Below, one piece after another: positions 1-9,356 of a stretch of DNA of 64,000 bases; position 1 is the first letter of the stretch; each line of letters opens with the position of its first letter. The stretch comes from an uncultured Brevundimonas sp. (GTDB lineage: Bacteria > Pseudomonadota > Alphaproteobacteria > Caulobacterales > Caulobacteraceae), in assembly GCF_947305955.1 (NCBI RefSeq), contig NZ_CAMZFB010000002.1, positions 1-64,000 on the forward strand, written 5' to 3'. The position numbers and the translations under genes were made by a program. The notes under the pieces were generated by a model. It was not told the origin of the DNA. It made no database searches and saw only the letters and a program-made list of their open reading frames with translations.

Positions 1-1604
1 AAGGCACCGCCGAGGCCGAACTGGTCCAGTGGCACGTCGCGGTCGGTGACGCGGTGTCCGAAGACCAGATCGTCGCCGAGGTCATGACCGACAAGGCGAC
101 CGTGGAGATCACCTCTCCGGTCGAGGGCAAGGTTACCAAGCTGCACGGCGAGCCGGGCGAAATGCTTCCGGTGCGCGGCGCTCTGGTCGAGTTCGAAGTT
201 GAAGGCGAAGGCAATGCCGAGGCTGAGGAAGAAGCCCCTGCATCGGCTCCGGCTGCTGTAGAAGCGCCGGTGCCCGTTGAGGCACCGAAACCCGAAGTCG
301 CCTCCGAAGGCCCCGCTGTCGCCGTTGCGACCGTGGGGAACTATGTGTTCAAGCTGCCGGACGTTGGCGAAGGCACGGCTGAAGCCGAGCTGGTCGGCTG
401 GCACGTCAAGGTTGGTGATATGGTCGAGGAAGACCAGATCGTCGCCGAGGTGATGACCGACAAGGCCACGGTGGAACTGACCTCGCCCGTCGCGGGCAAG
501 GTGGTTCAGCTGCACGGCGAGGCGGGTCAGGCCCTGCCGGTCGGTGGTCCGCTGGTCAGCTTCGATGTCGAGGGCGCGGGCAATGTGGCCGCGGCTCCGG
601 CGGCAGCGCCTGTCGCTGCGGCGGCTCCCGCTCCGGCCAAGGTCGAGGCTCCTAAGTCCGCGGCTCCGGCACCGAAAGCCGATGCCAAGCCTGTTCCGGC
701 CCTGACGGGTCGCAAGCCGGGCGAGCGTCCGCTGGCTTCGCCTGCGGTGCGCCAACGTGCGCGTGATCTGGGTATTGATCTGGTCTTCGTGCCGGGTTCG
801 GGCCCTGCGGGCCGTATCGAACATGCCGACCTTGATGCCTTCGTGGCACGCGGCGGGGCTGTGGCTCCGGTGGCGGGCGGTGCGGTTTCGCAGTTCGCCA
901 AGGCCGAGGGTACGACCGAGGTCAAGATCATCGGCCTGCGCCGCAAGATCGCGGAAAAGATGGCCGAGAGCGTCCGTCGCATCCCCCACATCACCTATGT
1001 GGAAGAGATCGACATGACGGCTCTGGAAGAGCTGCGTGGCCACCTGAACGCCCAGAACAAGGGTTCGGGTAAGCCGAAGCTCAACGTCCTGCCCTTCATC
1101 GCCCGCGCCATCGTCGTGGCTCTGAAGGACCAGCCGCAGATCAACGCCCACTATGACGACGAGGCGGGTATCCTGACCCAGCACGCCGCTGTGCATCTGG
1201 GCATTGCCGCCCAGACGCCGAACGGCCTGATGGTGCCGGTGGTCCGTCACGCCGAGGCGCGCGATGCCTATGACACCGCCCTTGAAATCGCCCGCGTGTC
1301 GGGTGCGGCCAAGGACGGTTCGGCCAAGCGCGAGGAACTGTCGGGTTCGACCATCACCATCACCTCGCTGGGCACGCTCGGCGGTGTGGTGCACACCCCG
1401 ATCATCAACCATCCCGAAGTCGCCATCATCGGTCCGAACAAGATCGCCGATCGTGTGGTGGTCAAGGACGGCCAGATGGTCGTGCGCAAGATGATGAACC
1501 TGTCCTCCAGCTTCGATCACCGTATCGTCGACGGCCACGACGCGGCTGTTTTCGTACAGAAGATCAAGAACTTGCTGGAAAACCCGGCAACGCTTTGGAT
1601 GTGA
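1..1604 (+). CDS. bkdB: 2-oxo acid dehydrogenase E2 component (branched-chain type), 5' end outside window
   Basis: Dihydrolipoyl acyltransferase core of a 2-oxo acid dehydrogenase complex. The open frame runs in from base 3 without a start codon, so the true start lies upstream. Two lipoyl domains are visible, each with the lipoylated lysine in MTDKATVE, joined by Ala/Pro-rich linkers. A peripheral subunit-binding domain follows (LASPAVRQRARDLGID), then the catalytic domain ending in the active-site motif DHRIVDG near the C-terminus. The segment GLRRKIAEKMAESVRRIPH and following YVEE resemble branched-chain (BkdB) rather than pyruvate E2s. The E3 gene lpdA lies 465 bp downstream, consistent with a complex operon. 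Substrate class is inferred. Confidence 0.9.
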   Translation, partial: GTAEAELVQWHVAVGDAVSEDQIVAEVMTDKATVEITSPVEGKVTKLHGEPGEMLPVRGALVEFEVEGEGNAEAEEEAPASAPAAVEAPVPVEAPKPEVASEGPAVAVATVGNYVFKLPDVGEGTAEAELVGWHVKVGDMVEEDQIVAEVMTDKATVELTSPVAGKVVQLHGEAGQALPVGGPLVSFDVEGAGNVAAAPAAAPVAAAAPAPAKVEAPKSAAPAPKADAKPVPALTGRKPGERPLASPAVRQRARDLGIDLVFVPGSGPAGRIEHADLDAFVARGGAVAPVAGGAVSQFAKAEGTTEVKIIGLRRKIAEKMAESVRRIPHITYVEEIDMTALEELRGHLNAQNKGSGKPKLNVLPFIARAIVVALKDQPQINAHYDDEAGILTQHAAVHLGIAAQTPNGLMVPVVRHAEARDAYDTALEIARVSGAAKDGSAKREELSGSTITITSLGTLGGVVHTPIINHPEVAIIGPNKIADRVVVKDGQMVVRKMMNLSSSFDHRIVDGHDAAVFVQKIKNLLENPATLWM

Positions 1605-1608
1605 TGCG

Positions 1609-2073
1609 ATGAAGCGCGGCACGGCTATAGCTTTAGCAGTGGCCGCGCTGTTCGCGGCGAGTGAGGCGGCGGCGTGTTTACCTGAGGAGCCTCCGGTGTG
1701 GTCCGATCTTTTCTCTGAGAACGGTCCGCCGATTGCTATCGTTCGTACTGCTCGGCTTGTGCGCACAGAAACCCCTCGTTTCGATGAGTACTTCGAGATC
1801 TGGGATGATACGGCGACTGTACAGGTACTGGACGTAATCCAGGGGCGACCAAAGGCAGAGTATTCGATAACTGCTGTGGGCGATTACAAGCGCCGTATCG
1901 ATAGCCGCATGATGTTTTGTTGGGATCGGATGGACCTCGAACTCGGGGAAGTCGCATTCGGTTTTGAACGATCAGACGGATCGTTCCGTACATTCTACGC
2001 GCCTAGAATACCTGCAGAATATCACGACCGCATACCAACTAGATTTCAATATCTTCTCGAACGAACACGATGA
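1609..2073 (+). CDS. small secreted hypothetical protein between E2 and E3 genes
   Basis: A 154-aa protein I do not recognise. Residues 1-22 form a signal peptide ([20 protein letters not shown] then AAC), and the mature part has several cysteines ([15 protein letters not shown]), so an exported soluble protein with a possible disulfide is likely. It starts 4 bp after the E2 stop and its stop overlaps the lpdA start by 4 bp (ATGA), so it is translationally tied into the dehydrogenase operon. Codon use is visibly less GC-biased than in the flanking genes, which suggests later insertion. An exported protein has no obvious role in a cytoplasmic complex. Function unknown. Confidence 0.7.
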   Translation: MKRGTAIALAVAALFAASEAAACLPEEPPVWSDLFSENGPPIAIVRTARLVRTETPRFDEYFEIWDDTATVQVLDVIQGRPKAEYSITAVGDYKRRIDSRMMFCWDRMDLELGEVAFGFERSDGSFRTFYAPRIPAEYHDRIPTRFQYLLERTR

Positions 2074-3470
2074 CCCAGAACCTGAAAACCAAAGTCCTGA
2101 TCATTGGCGCGGGCACGGGCGGCTATGTGGCCGGTATCCGTTGCGGCCAACTGGGTCTGGAGACCGTGCTGGTGGATGCATCGGCTGGTCTGGGCGGTAC
2201 CTGCCTGAACGTGGGCTGCATCCCGTCCAAGGCCATCATCCATGCGGCGGGCAAGTATGAAACCGTCGCCAAGGCGGCGTCGGATGCCGGCACGCTGGGC
2301 ATTACGGCATCTGCGCCTGCCATCGACCTCAAGAAGACGGTCGAGTGGAAGGACAGCATCGTCAAGAAGCTGAACGGCGGGGTTTCGGCCCTGCTGAAGA
2401 AGGCCAAGGTCAAGGTCGTCAAGGGCTGGGCCACCTTCTCGGATGCCAAGACCTGCATCGTGGCGACCGAGGATGGCGATATCCGCATCACCGCCGAGCA
2501 CGTCATTCTGGCGACGGGTTCGGAACCTGTCGAACTGCCGTTCCTGCCGTTCGGTGGTGACGTGATTTCCTCGACCGAGGCGCTGTCCCTGCCGGAAGTG
2601 CCCAAAAAGCTGGTCGTCGTTGGCGGCGGCTATATCGGTCTGGAACTGGGCATTGCCTACCGCAAGCTGGGGGCCGAGGTCGCCATTGTGGAAATGGCCG
2701 ACCGCATCCTGCCGCTCTATGACAAGGCCCTGACCGATCCGGTCGCCAAATGGCTGGAGCGTCACGGCGTCGAGCTTTACCTCGGTGCCCGCGCTGGTGG
2801 CTTTGGTGACGGCAAGCTGAACGTCACGGACAAGGACGGCAATCCGCTGCAACTTGCCGCTGACAAGGTGCTGGTGACCGTGGGCCGCCGCCCGCGCACC
2901 AAGGGCTGGGGTCTGGAGGCTATGGGCGTGGCCATGGACGGCCCGTTCGTGAAGATCGACGACCGCTGCGCCACCTCGATGAAGAACGTCTGGGCTATCG
3001 GTGACCTGACGGGCGAGCCGATGCTGGCGCACAAGGGCTCGGCACAGGGCGAAGTCGTGGCCGAGATCATTGCGGGCCATAACAAGCGCTTTGACCCAAC
3101 CACCATCGCCGCCGTCTGCTTCACCGAGCCGGAAATCGTCTCGGCGGGTCTGGGCGTCTCGGATGTCGAAGGCCGCGACGATGTCATTCAGGCCGTCTTC
3201 CCGTTCGCCGCTATCGGCCGCGCTCTGGCTATCGAGGCAGGCGAGGATGGCGGCTTTGTGCGCGTGATCGCTGATAAAAACGATCACCGCCTGCTGGGCA
3301 TCCAGGCCGTCGGCCAGCACGTCAGCGAACTGTCCAACAGCTTCGCCCAGATGCTGGAAATGGGCGCTGTGCTGGAAGACGTGGCCGGCACCATCCACGT
3401 CCACCCGACCCTCGGCGAAGCCTTCCATGAGGCGTCGCTCCGCGCTCTGGGTCACGCTATACATATCTAA
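2070..3470 (+). CDS. lpdA: dihydrolipoyl dehydrogenase (E3)
   Basis: Flavoprotein that reoxidises dihydrolipoamide on E2, passing electrons via FAD to NAD+. The 466-aa length is normal. Visible are the N-terminal FAD Rossmann motif ([20 protein letters not shown]), the redox disulfide CLNVGC followed by IPSK, the NAD-binding motif [13 protein letters not shown], the second FAD motif ([17 protein letters not shown]) and the C-terminal interface with the active-site pair HVHPTLGE. It overlaps the preceding small gene by 4 bp. With the E2 upstream it supplies a 2-oxo acid dehydrogenase complex, probably the branched-chain one; it could also serve other complexes. Confidence 0.95.
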   Translation: MTQNLKTKVLIIGAGTGGYVAGIRCGQLGLETVLVDASAGLGGTCLNVGCIPSKAIIHAAGKYETVAKAASDAGTLGITASAPAIDLKKTVEWKDSIVKKLNGGVSALLKKAKVKVVKGWATFSDAKTCIVATEDGDIRITAEHVILATGSEPVELPFLPFGGDVISSTEALSLPEVPKKLVVVGGGYIGLELGIAYRKLGAEVAIVEMADRILPLYDKALTDPVAKWLERHGVELYLGARAGGFGDGKLNVTDKDGNPLQLAADKVLVTVGRRPRTKGWGLEAMGVAMDGPFVKIDDRCATSMKNVWAIGDLTGEPMLAHKGSAQGEVVAEIIAGHNKRFDPTTIAAVCFTEPEIVSAGLGVSDVEGRDDVIQAVFPFAAIGRALAIEAGEDGGFVRVIADKNDHRLLGIQAVGQHVSELSNSFAQMLEMGAVLEDVAGTIHVHPTLGEAFHEASLRALGHAIHI

Positions 3471-3474
3471 GTTT

Positions 3475-3582
3475 GAGAGAGGGGCTTTGCCCCTCTCGCC
3501 CCTATGCTCGCCTCGCGGAGGCTCGCGACTTGAGGGGCGATATTTCTCCTCCCCCGTATGCAGGGAGTATCTCGCGAGGAGC
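3475..3582. repeat. nested inverted repeats between lpdA and next gene
   Basis: Right after the lpdA stop there are several hairpins. Stem 3477-3485/3489-3497 (GAGAGGGGC, loop TTT) is perfect. Arms 3497-3503 and 3533-3539 (CGCCCCT/AGGGGCG) enclose an inner stem 3510-3514/3518-3522. CTCGCGAG at 3571-3578 is a further palindrome. There is no T-tract, so it is not a textbook terminator. It may be a REP-like extragenic palindromic element that also ends lpdA transcription. Confidence 0.5.
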
Positions 3583-3600
3583 GGAATAACGCTTCTCAAT

Positions 3601-4059
3601 TTAGGCGAAACCGTTGCATTGGGCGCTGAGAATTGTCTGGGTGCGGTGATCTATCTTGAGTGTGATGATGGAACAGCCCCCGTCGAACCATTCATAAGCT
3701 GGAGCACCTAGGTAAATACCTTGGGCTGTCTTGGATTTCTCGAGGGAAACAAGACCCATGCTTTCCAAGATATTTTGGGGCCGTGCCTTCTGATAGGACG
3801 CAATGATCGTTGGTTTAGCGTCGTCATCGCTCAGCCAATAGTATCGTGCATACTCGCTGGCAGCCTCAACATCGCTTTCGTTCGGGAGTGCTGTTTTTAG
3901 GTCCAGACTGGCTTCAAACTGCTTAGCCCATTCCATGCTTGGCAAGGATGTTGGCGCGTTGACGTGAGCGCGTTTGGGTACAGCCGCATAGGCAGCGATC
4001 AGCACGATTAGTGCAGCGCTGGCCAGTATCACTCTCAGGTGTACTTTGGATTTGGACAT
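3601..4059 (-). CDS. hypothetical membrane-anchored protein
   Basis: A 152-aa protein from the ATG at 4059, which has the ribosome-binding sequence AAGGAGAG just upstream; the open frame extends 16 codons further but without a site. Residues about 8-24 (VILASAALIVLIAAYAAV) form one N-terminal membrane segment or uncleaved signal, and the rest is predicted outside the cytoplasm. The C-terminal part has two cysteines (FDGGCSIIT and SAQCNGFA). I recognise no family. Base composition is more AT-rich than the neighbours. It is convergent with lpdA and not in an operon with thrS, whose terminator lies between them. Confidence 0.6.
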   Translation of the reverse strand: MSKSKVHLRVILASAALIVLIAAYAAVPKRAHVNAPTSLPSMEWAKQFEASLDLKTALPNESDVEAASEYARYYWLSDDDAKPTIIASYQKARPQNILESMGLVSLEKSKTAQGIYLGAPAYEWFDGGCSIITLKIDHRTQTILSAQCNGFA

Positions 4060-4123
4060 GCAGGCTCTCCTTGACGAAAGGATCAGGGGGATGTGTCGGA
4101 AGAGCAAGAGCTAAGGCGCGTAT

Positions 4124-4160
4124 AGAAAAAGCCGCCGGGGTTTCCCTCGGCGGCTTTTCT
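4124..4160 (-). terminator. rho-independent terminator of thrS
   Basis: GC-rich stem 4131-4140 paired with 4144-4154 (GCCGCCGGGG/CCCTCGGCGGC), flanked by A-run and T-run, giving a U-tract on either strand. It sits 22 bp after the thrS stop. Confidence 0.85.
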
Positions 4161-4181
4161 GTAGTTGGGCTTTAGCGGGCC

Positions 4182-6131
4182 TTAGACGTTGTGTTCGACA
4201 CCGTCGCGGGCGCGCTTCAGGTCCGGCGCCAGAGCTTCGTCGGTCAGCATGGCGATGGCTTCTTCGATCGTGACGATCGTTTGGGCCTGAGAGCCGAGGC
4301 GGCGGATGGCGACCTTGCCTTCTTCGGCTTCCTTGCGGCCGACGACGGCGATGACCGGCACCTTGTTCACCGAGTGCTCGCGGATCTTGTAGTTGATCTT
4401 CTCGTTGCGCAGGTCGATCTCGGTGCGCAGGCCAGCGGCCTTGAACTTGGCGAGGACATCCTCGGCATAGCCGTCGGCGTCAGACGTGATGGTGGTCACC
4501 ACGGCCTGCGTCGGGGCCAGCCACAGCGGGAAGGCACCGGCGTAGTTCTCGATCATGATGCCGATGAAGCGCTCGAACGAGCCGAGGATCGCGCGGTGCA
4601 GCATGACCGGACGGTGCTTCTGGCCGTCTTCGGCGATATAGGTCGCATCCAGACGTTCCGGCAGGACATAGTCCAACTGGATGGTGCCGCAGGTCCATTC
4701 ACGGCCGATGGCGTCCTTGACGATGAAGTCCAGCTTCGGCGCGTAGAAGGCACCGTCGCCTTCGGTCACGACAGGCTCGGTGCCAGCGGCGCGGGCGGCT
4801 TCGGCCATCTGGGCCTCGGCCTTGTCCCAGAACTCTTCGGTACCGGCGCGCAGTTCCGGACGGGTGCCGAGCGAGATGTATTTGGTTTCCATGCCGAGGT
4901 CGGCGTGGACCGAGCGGGCCAGCTTGATGAAGTTGGCCGTCTCTTCGACGATCTGGTCTTCACGGCAGAAGATGTGGGCGTCGTCTTGGGTAAAGCCGCG
5001 CACGCGCATCAGGCCGTGCAGCGAGCCCGACGGCTCATAGCGGTGGCAGGCGCCGAACTCGGCCATACGCAGCGGCAGTTCGCGGTACGAACGCTGGCCT
5101 TGATCGAAGATCTGAACGTGGCCCGGGCAGTTCATCGGCTTCAGCGACAGGGTTTCGCCCTCGACCGTCTCGCAGACAAACATATTGGCGCGGTACTTGT
5201 CCCAGTGGCCTGAGGCTTCCCAGAATTTGCGGTCCAGAACCTGCGGGGTCTTCACCTCGACATAGCCTGCGGCGTCCAGACGGCGGCGCATATAGGCTTC
5301 CAGCACGCGCCACAGCACCCAGCCCTTCGGATGCCAGAAGACCATGCCGCGGCCCTCTTCCTGCATGTGGAAGAGTTCCATCGAGCGGCCCAGCTTGCGG
5401 TGGTCGCGCTTCTCGGCTTCCTCGATGCGCTGGAGGTAAGCGTCGAGGTCTTCCTTGGTGGCCCATGCGGTGCCGTAGATGCGCTGAAGCTGCGCCTTGT
5501 TGCTGTCACCGCGCCAATAGGCACCGGCCAGCTTGGTCAGCTTGAAGGCCTTGCCCACGAATTTGGTCGAGGGGAAGTGCGGACCACGGCACAGGTCGGC
5601 CCATTCGCCCTGCTTATAGACGGTGATGGTTTCCGTTTCAGGCAGGTCGCGGATCAGCTCGGCCTTGTAGCTTTCGCCGATCTTCTCGAAGTGGGCGATG
5701 GCCTCGTCGCGGTTCCAGACCTGACGTTCCAGCTTGGCACCGCGATCGATGATCTCGGCCATCTTCTTCTCGATCTTCGGGAAGTCGTCGGTCGAGAAGG
5801 GCTCGTCGCGGGCGAAGTCGTAATAGAAGCCGTCTTCGATCGACGGGCCGATGGTGACCTGCGTGCCCGGGAACAGCTCCTGCACGGCCTGCGCCAGCAC
5901 GTGGGCGGCGTCGTGGCGGATGGTTTCTAGAGCCTCGGGGTCATCGCGCATCAGAAGGCGGAAGTCGCCGTCGCCCTCAATCTCGCGGTGCAGGTCGCGC
6001 TGCTCGCCGTTCCACACGACAAGGGCTGCCTTTTTCGCCAGCGACGGCGAAATAGCGGAGGCGACGTCAAAGCCCGTCGAACCGGCTGGGTATTGGCGGA
6101 CGGCGCCGTCTGGGAAGGTAAGGTTGATCAT
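4182..6131 (-). CDS. thrS: threonine--tRNA ligase
   Basis: Charges tRNA-Thr in the cytoplasm. The 649-aa protein has the full family layout: N-terminal TGS domain ([19 protein letters not shown]), the editing/SAD domain ([17 protein letters not shown], then IEDGFYYDF), the class II catalytic core with the zinc-binding cysteine in MNCPGH and histidines further on (ALHRAILGS region reads [12 protein letters not shown]), motif 2 ([19 protein letters not shown]) and the C-terminal anticodon-binding domain ([12 protein letters not shown] onward). The yidD stop overlaps its ATG (ATGA, on the minus strand), so the two are co-transcribed with yidD first. A strong terminator follows. Confidence 0.97.
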   Translation of the reverse strand: MINLTFPDGAVRQYPAGSTGFDVASAISPSLAKKAALVVWNGEQRDLHREIEGDGDFRLLMRDDPEALETIRHDAAHVLAQAVQELFPGTQVTIGPSIEDGFYYDFARDEPFSTDDFPKIEKKMAEIIDRGAKLERQVWNRDEAIAHFEKIGESYKAELIRDLPETETITVYKQGEWADLCRGPHFPSTKFVGKAFKLTKLAGAYWRGDSNKAQLQRIYGTAWATKEDLDAYLQRIEEAEKRDHRKLGRSMELFHMQEEGRGMVFWHPKGWVLWRVLEAYMRRRLDAAGYVEVKTPQVLDRKFWEASGHWDKYRANMFVCETVEGETLSLKPMNCPGHVQIFDQGQRSYRELPLRMAEFGACHRYEPSGSLHGLMRVRGFTQDDAHIFCREDQIVEETANFIKLARSVHADLGMETKYISLGTRPELRAGTEEFWDKAEAQMAEAARAAGTEPVVTEGDGAFYAPKLDFIVKDAIGREWTCGTIQLDYVLPERLDATYIAEDGQKHRPVMLHRAILGSFERFIGIMIENYAGAFPLWLAPTQAVVTTITSDADGYAEDVLAKFKAAGLRTEIDLRNEKINYKIREHSVNKVPVIAVVGRKEAEEGKVAIRRLGSQAQTIVTIEEAIAMLTDEALAPDLKRARDGVEHNV

Positions 6132-6364
6132 CGTTTGGTCTTAACTGGAGGGACGGGGTCGTAACCCGACCCGCCGAATGGATGGCATTTACAGAGACGG
6201 CGTACAGTCAGCCACCCCCCGCGAACCGGACCGTGCTGGATCAGGGCGTCGCGTCCATAGTCCGAACAGGTCGGAAGGAAGCGGCACTGCTGGCCGATCA
6301 GGGGTGACAGCGTGACCTTATAGCCCCGATGGGCCAATCGGACGCCGCGTTCGTAGAGAGACAT
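6128..6364 (-). CDS. yidD: membrane protein insertion efficiency factor YidD
   Basis: Small 78-aa YidD-family protein that assists YidC-dependent insertion of inner-membrane proteins. The family signature is complete: [18 protein letters not shown], then [20 protein letters not shown] and the tail GGSGYDPVP, with three conserved cysteines. I chose the ATG at 6364 ([16 protein letters not shown]), which fits the family length; the open frame continues 31 codons upstream without family resemblance. Its stop overlaps the thrS start, unlike the usual rnpA-yidD-yidC order, but this pairing with a nearby IscU-like gene fits alphaproteobacteria as I remember them. Confidence 0.93.
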   Translation of the reverse strand: MSLYERGVRLAHRGYKVTLSPLIGQQCRFLPTCSDYGRDALIQHGPVRGGWLTVRRLCKCHPFGGSGYDPVPPVKTKR

Positions 6365-6446
6365 TTGTCCCTTCGCCGGGGGCTGCTGAGAATGGTTGCT
6401 GGGCTTATCCCCCGTTAGGGACAGGGTTTCAACCCGCGCAAAAGTC

Positions 6447-6914
6447 TCACGCCGCACCGGCGATGTTAGTTCGTGTATCGGTATGGTGTTTCAGCGCCTG
6501 CCGGACAGCCTCCAGCAGGGCCTCGATGGCGACCATCGAAGAGGCGTGGCGGGCCGGATAGTCGGCCACCTGTTTCAGGATGCGAAGCCCTTCGAAACGG
6601 CCCGTCGGGCCTTCGCCGCCGGATTTCAGCATGGCCAGCATGGCGTCGCGGGCGGCCTCGATCTCGGGCTCGGTGGCCCCGATTGCGGCCTCGCCGACGA
6701 CGCCGGCACCGGCTTGGCCCAGAGCGCAGGCTTTGACTTCTTGGGCAAAGTCGGTGACGCGGCCCTGATCGTCGATGACGACATCAACGATGGGCTTTGA
6801 TACGACCCTGATGGGCACCATCAAACCCGGACCCACGGGGGCAGTCAGGCGCCCAGCCTGGGGCATGTTGGGCGCAAGGGTCCGGATACGGGCGCTGTAA
6901 AGGTCGTCGATCAC
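6447..6914 (-). CDS. iron-sulfur cluster assembly scaffold, IscU/NifU-N-like
   Basis: A 155-aa protein of the IscU/NifU N-terminal fold. It begins [18 protein letters not shown], a common opening for alphaproteobacterial members, and has the first scaffold cysteine in [11 protein letters not shown] (Cys63). The second and third canonical IscU cysteines are not obvious; the C-terminal half instead has [20 protein letters not shown], matching the divergent subgroup in which histidine replaces cysteine. It may therefore act as a partial scaffold or carrier rather than a classical IscU. It lies upstream of yidD and thrS on the same strand with an 82-bp gap. Confidence 0.8.
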   Translation of the reverse strand: MIDDLYSARIRTLAPNMPQAGRLTAPVGPGLMVPIRVVSKPIVDVVIDDQGRVTDFAQEVKACALGQAGAGVVGEAAIGATEPEIEAARDAMLAMLKSGGEGPTGRFEGLRILKQVADYPARHASSMVAIEALLEAVRQALKHHTDTRTNIAGAA

Positions 6915-6977
6915 GGGAAAGTAGATAGGCCCTCAAACCGCAAAAATGAAGCCGTGGCGCATTAGCGATTGGGCCAA

Positions 6978-7811
6978 TCAGGGGTTCAGAGAATTCCAGC
7001 TTCGTGCGGTCGGCGATGCGGGCGGTTCGGGAACGGCGGGGATCTGGCCGTTCATTTCCTGCGTGCGGCGCGACAGCCATGCCAGATTTTGCTCGACGAC
7101 TTCCGGCGGGACGTCGCGGCGCAGGATGGTTTCGGCCTCGCCGGTCTTGCCTTGCAGGCCCAGTGCCAGCGCCAGATTTTGGCGTACCTGAAGCGAGGCT
7201 CCCGGACGGGCGGCGGCGCGGCGCAACAGGGTCTCGGCCTCGGCCAGATGGCCGCTGCTCATGTGGGCGATGGCGATATTGGTCAGCACCTCGGGCTGGT
7301 CAGGGGACAGGGCCAGTGCGGCCTGCCATGCCGCTTGCGCATCGGCGCTACGCTGGACCTGCTGATAGGCTACGCCCAGCAGCGACAGCGGGCGCCAGTC
7401 ACGCGGGGCGAGGGCGCGGGCCTGTTCCAGAGCTTCGATGCCGTAAAAGGCCTGACCGCGGGCGATATGGGCGCGGCCCACTTCCAGCATGGCCTCGACA
7501 TTGCGCGGTTGGGTGGTCAGCACGCCCTGGGCCGCCTCGGCGGCGCGGTCATGCTGGCCCAATTCGCGCAGAGCTTGTGCCATTTTTACGCCCGCAACAG
7601 GGTCCATCGGATTGATGGCGTGCTCATTGCCCCAAAACAGCGACCGGCTGAGAGCGTCTGCGCGATCATAGGCGGCGCGTGTGGCTGCATCGGCGGGAAC
7701 GCGCGGTGCGGGCGCGGCGGCGGGTTCTGGCGTCTGGGTCGTGGCCGCTGCAGCGACAGGCCACACCAGTACGAGACCTAAGGTTGCAGCGAGGCAGCGG
7801 GTGCGCGACAT
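6978..7811 (-). CDS. exported TPR-repeat protein
   Basis: A protein of about 277 aa with a signal peptide (MSRTRCLAATLGLVLVWPVA then AAATT). At least five tetratricopeptide-like helical pairs follow, for example HDRAAEAAQGVLTTQPRN, GIEALEQARALAPRDWRP and LAEAETLLRRAAARPGA. The tail is Pro/Ala-rich. Some alphaproteobacterial TPR proteins of this form are Tad pilus TadD/CpaO-like; the Tad locus lies 29 kb away, so that is only a guess. The ATG at 7811 was preferred over 7838 because it gives a normal signal peptide; neither has a clear ribosome-binding site. Confidence 0.75.
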   Translation of the reverse strand: MSRTRCLAATLGLVLVWPVAAAATTQTPEPAAAPAPRVPADAATRAAYDRADALSRSLFWGNEHAINPMDPVAGVKMAQALRELGQHDRAAEAAQGVLTTQPRNVEAMLEVGRAHIARGQAFYGIEALEQARALAPRDWRPLSLLGVAYQQVQRSADAQAAWQAALALSPDQPEVLTNIAIAHMSSGHLAEAETLLRRAAARPGASLQVRQNLALALGLQGKTGEAETILRRDVPPEVVEQNLAWLSRRTQEMNGQIPAVPEPPASPTARSWNSLNP

Positions 7812-7871
7812 GAAGAAGTTCCCGAACGAAGGTGACATGATGTTGCGTCGTTCTGCGCTAAGGTCCGGTTA

Positions 7872-9287
7872 ATGCCCGTTAAGGGCGAGAAGAGAATGCT
7901 GATGTCTGCCAAACCCCGTGATTTCCTGCAGCTGCCGTCGGGCAAGGCGCGTCCGGTCCGTCTGGTGGACGCCCAGACCGCTCTGGATGGTCCCGCCGAG
8001 GCGTGGGCCCGCGTCAATGGTTTCAAAGGCAAGCCGGGGCAGCTTCTGCTGGTGCCGGGGGCAGACGGCGAGGTCGCCGAGGCCCTGTTCGGGGTCGCCA
8101 AGGATTTCGATCCGGCGGTGATCCGCAGCCTGGCGGGCCGTTTGCCGGACGGTGACTGGAAGATCGAGAACCTGCCCGCCGACAAGGGCGAGGTGGCGGC
8201 TGTGGCCTTTGGCGTCGGCAGCTATGTGTTCGACCGCTACAAGTCGTCCGAAGGCAAGCCGCGCCCGCGTCTGGTTGCCCCTGAAGGGATCGACGTCGAG
8301 GCCGTGCGCCGCATCGTCGATGCCTGCCACCTGACCCGCGAGATGGTCGATACGCCCGCGCAGGACATGGGCCCGCTCCAGCTGGAAACCATCGCCCGCG
8401 AGATCGCCGAGGAAAACGGTGCCGATCTGAAGGTGACCATCGGCGACCAGCTTCTGGAAGACAACTATCCGGCAGTCCATGCCGTGGGCCGCGCCGCCAT
8501 CGCCCACCGCGCGCCGCGTGTGCTGGAGATCGGCTGGAATCTGGACAAGACCGATCTGCCGCTCGTGGCGCTGGTGGGTAAGGGCGTGGTGTTCGACACC
8601 GGCGGCCTCGACCTCAAGGGCGCGGCGGGCATGCGCAATATGAAGAAGGATATGGGCGGTGCCGCCCATGCCCTGTCGCTGGGTCGGCTGGTGATGCAGT
8701 CGGGCCTGAAGGTGCGCCTCGTTGTGCTGGTGGCCGCGGTCGAGAACGCGGTCTCGGGCGATGCCTTCCGTCCGGGCGATATCCTGAACAGCCGCAAGGG
8801 CCTGACCATCGAGATCGGCAATACCGATGCCGAAGGCCGACTGATCCTCGCCGATGTGCTGGCCCGGGCGGGCGAGCATGAGCCGGACCTGACGGTGGAC
8901 TTTGCCACCCTGACCGGTGCGGCGCGTATCGCCCTGGGGCCGGAACTTCCGCCGCTCTACACCGCCGATGATGCACTGGCAGAGGGCGTTGTGGCAGCCA
9001 GTCAGGCGGTCAGCGATCCGCTGTGGCGCATGCCGCTGTGGTCGGGTTATCGCGCCTCGCTGGACAGCGAGATCGCCGACCTTCGCAACGACAGCGCCGC
9101 CTGGGCACAGGCCGGTTCGGTGACGGCGGCTCTCTTCCTTCAGAACTTCGCGCCCGAGACGGGTTCGTGGGCGCACATGGATGTGTTCGCGTGGAACCCG
9201 CGCAACCGCCCCGGCTATCCCGAAGGGGGCGAGGCCCAGACCCTGCGGGCATGGTTCCACTATCTGTCGGGTCGCTTAGGCGCATGA
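7872..9287 (+). CDS. leucyl aminopeptidase family protein (M17)
   Basis: Cytosolic di-metal aminopeptidase removing N-terminal residues from peptides. The 471-aa protein has an N-terminal regulatory-type domain (to about residue 170) and a C-terminal catalytic domain. The family signature NTDAEGRLILAD supplies metal and catalytic residues, and the lysine-rich metal-binding segment is visible as GKGVVFDTGGLDLKGA followed by MKKDMGGAA. ATGs at 7872, 7896 and 7902 are all possible; GGGCGAGAAGAG precedes the latter two. It is divergent from the TPR gene, so the 60 bp between them must hold both promoters. The closest type within M17 (PepA or PepB) cannot be told by eye. Confidence 0.93.
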   Translation: MPVKGEKRMLMSAKPRDFLQLPSGKARPVRLVDAQTALDGPAEAWARVNGFKGKPGQLLLVPGADGEVAEALFGVAKDFDPAVIRSLAGRLPDGDWKIENLPADKGEVAAVAFGVGSYVFDRYKSSEGKPRPRLVAPEGIDVEAVRRIVDACHLTREMVDTPAQDMGPLQLETIAREIAEENGADLKVTIGDQLLEDNYPAVHAVGRAAIAHRAPRVLEIGWNLDKTDLPLVALVGKGVVFDTGGLDLKGAAGMRNMKKDMGGAAHALSLGRLVMQSGLKVRLVVLVAAVENAVSGDAFRPGDILNSRKGLTIEIGNTDAEGRLILADVLARAGEHEPDLTVDFATLTGAARIALGPELPPLYTADDALAEGVVAASQAVSDPLWRMPLWSGYRASLDSEIADLRNDSAAWAQAGSVTAALFLQNFAPETGSWAHMDVFAWNPRNRPGYPEGGEAQTLRAWFHYLSGRLGA

Positions 9288-9293
9288 TGATGG

Positions 9294-9322
9294 ACGCGGC
9301 GGGACAGATGATCCCGCCGCGT
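9294..9322 (+). terminator. hairpin after the aminopeptidase gene
   Basis: Perfect 11-bp stem 9294-9304/9312-9322 (ACGCGGCGGGA/TCCCGCCGCGT) with a 7-nt loop, 6 bp after the stop codon. No T-run follows, so it may be a weak terminator or an mRNA 3'-end stabiliser. Confidence 0.5.
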
Positions 9323-9356
9323 TAACATCCCCTTCGGAAAAGCGCGTGTAGGGTTG

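Noticed and set aside
2046-3599. Long open frame on the minus strand antisense to lpdA (517 codons)
   Set aside because: High-GC antisense shadow of lpdA; no family resemblance, biased residues.
4191-5213. 340-codon plus-strand open frame opposite thrS
   Set aside because: Antisense shadow; no ribosome-binding site and no domain.
7869-9260. 463-codon minus-strand open frame opposite the M17 aminopeptidase
   Set aside because: Shadow of a clearly coding plus-strand gene; no motifs.
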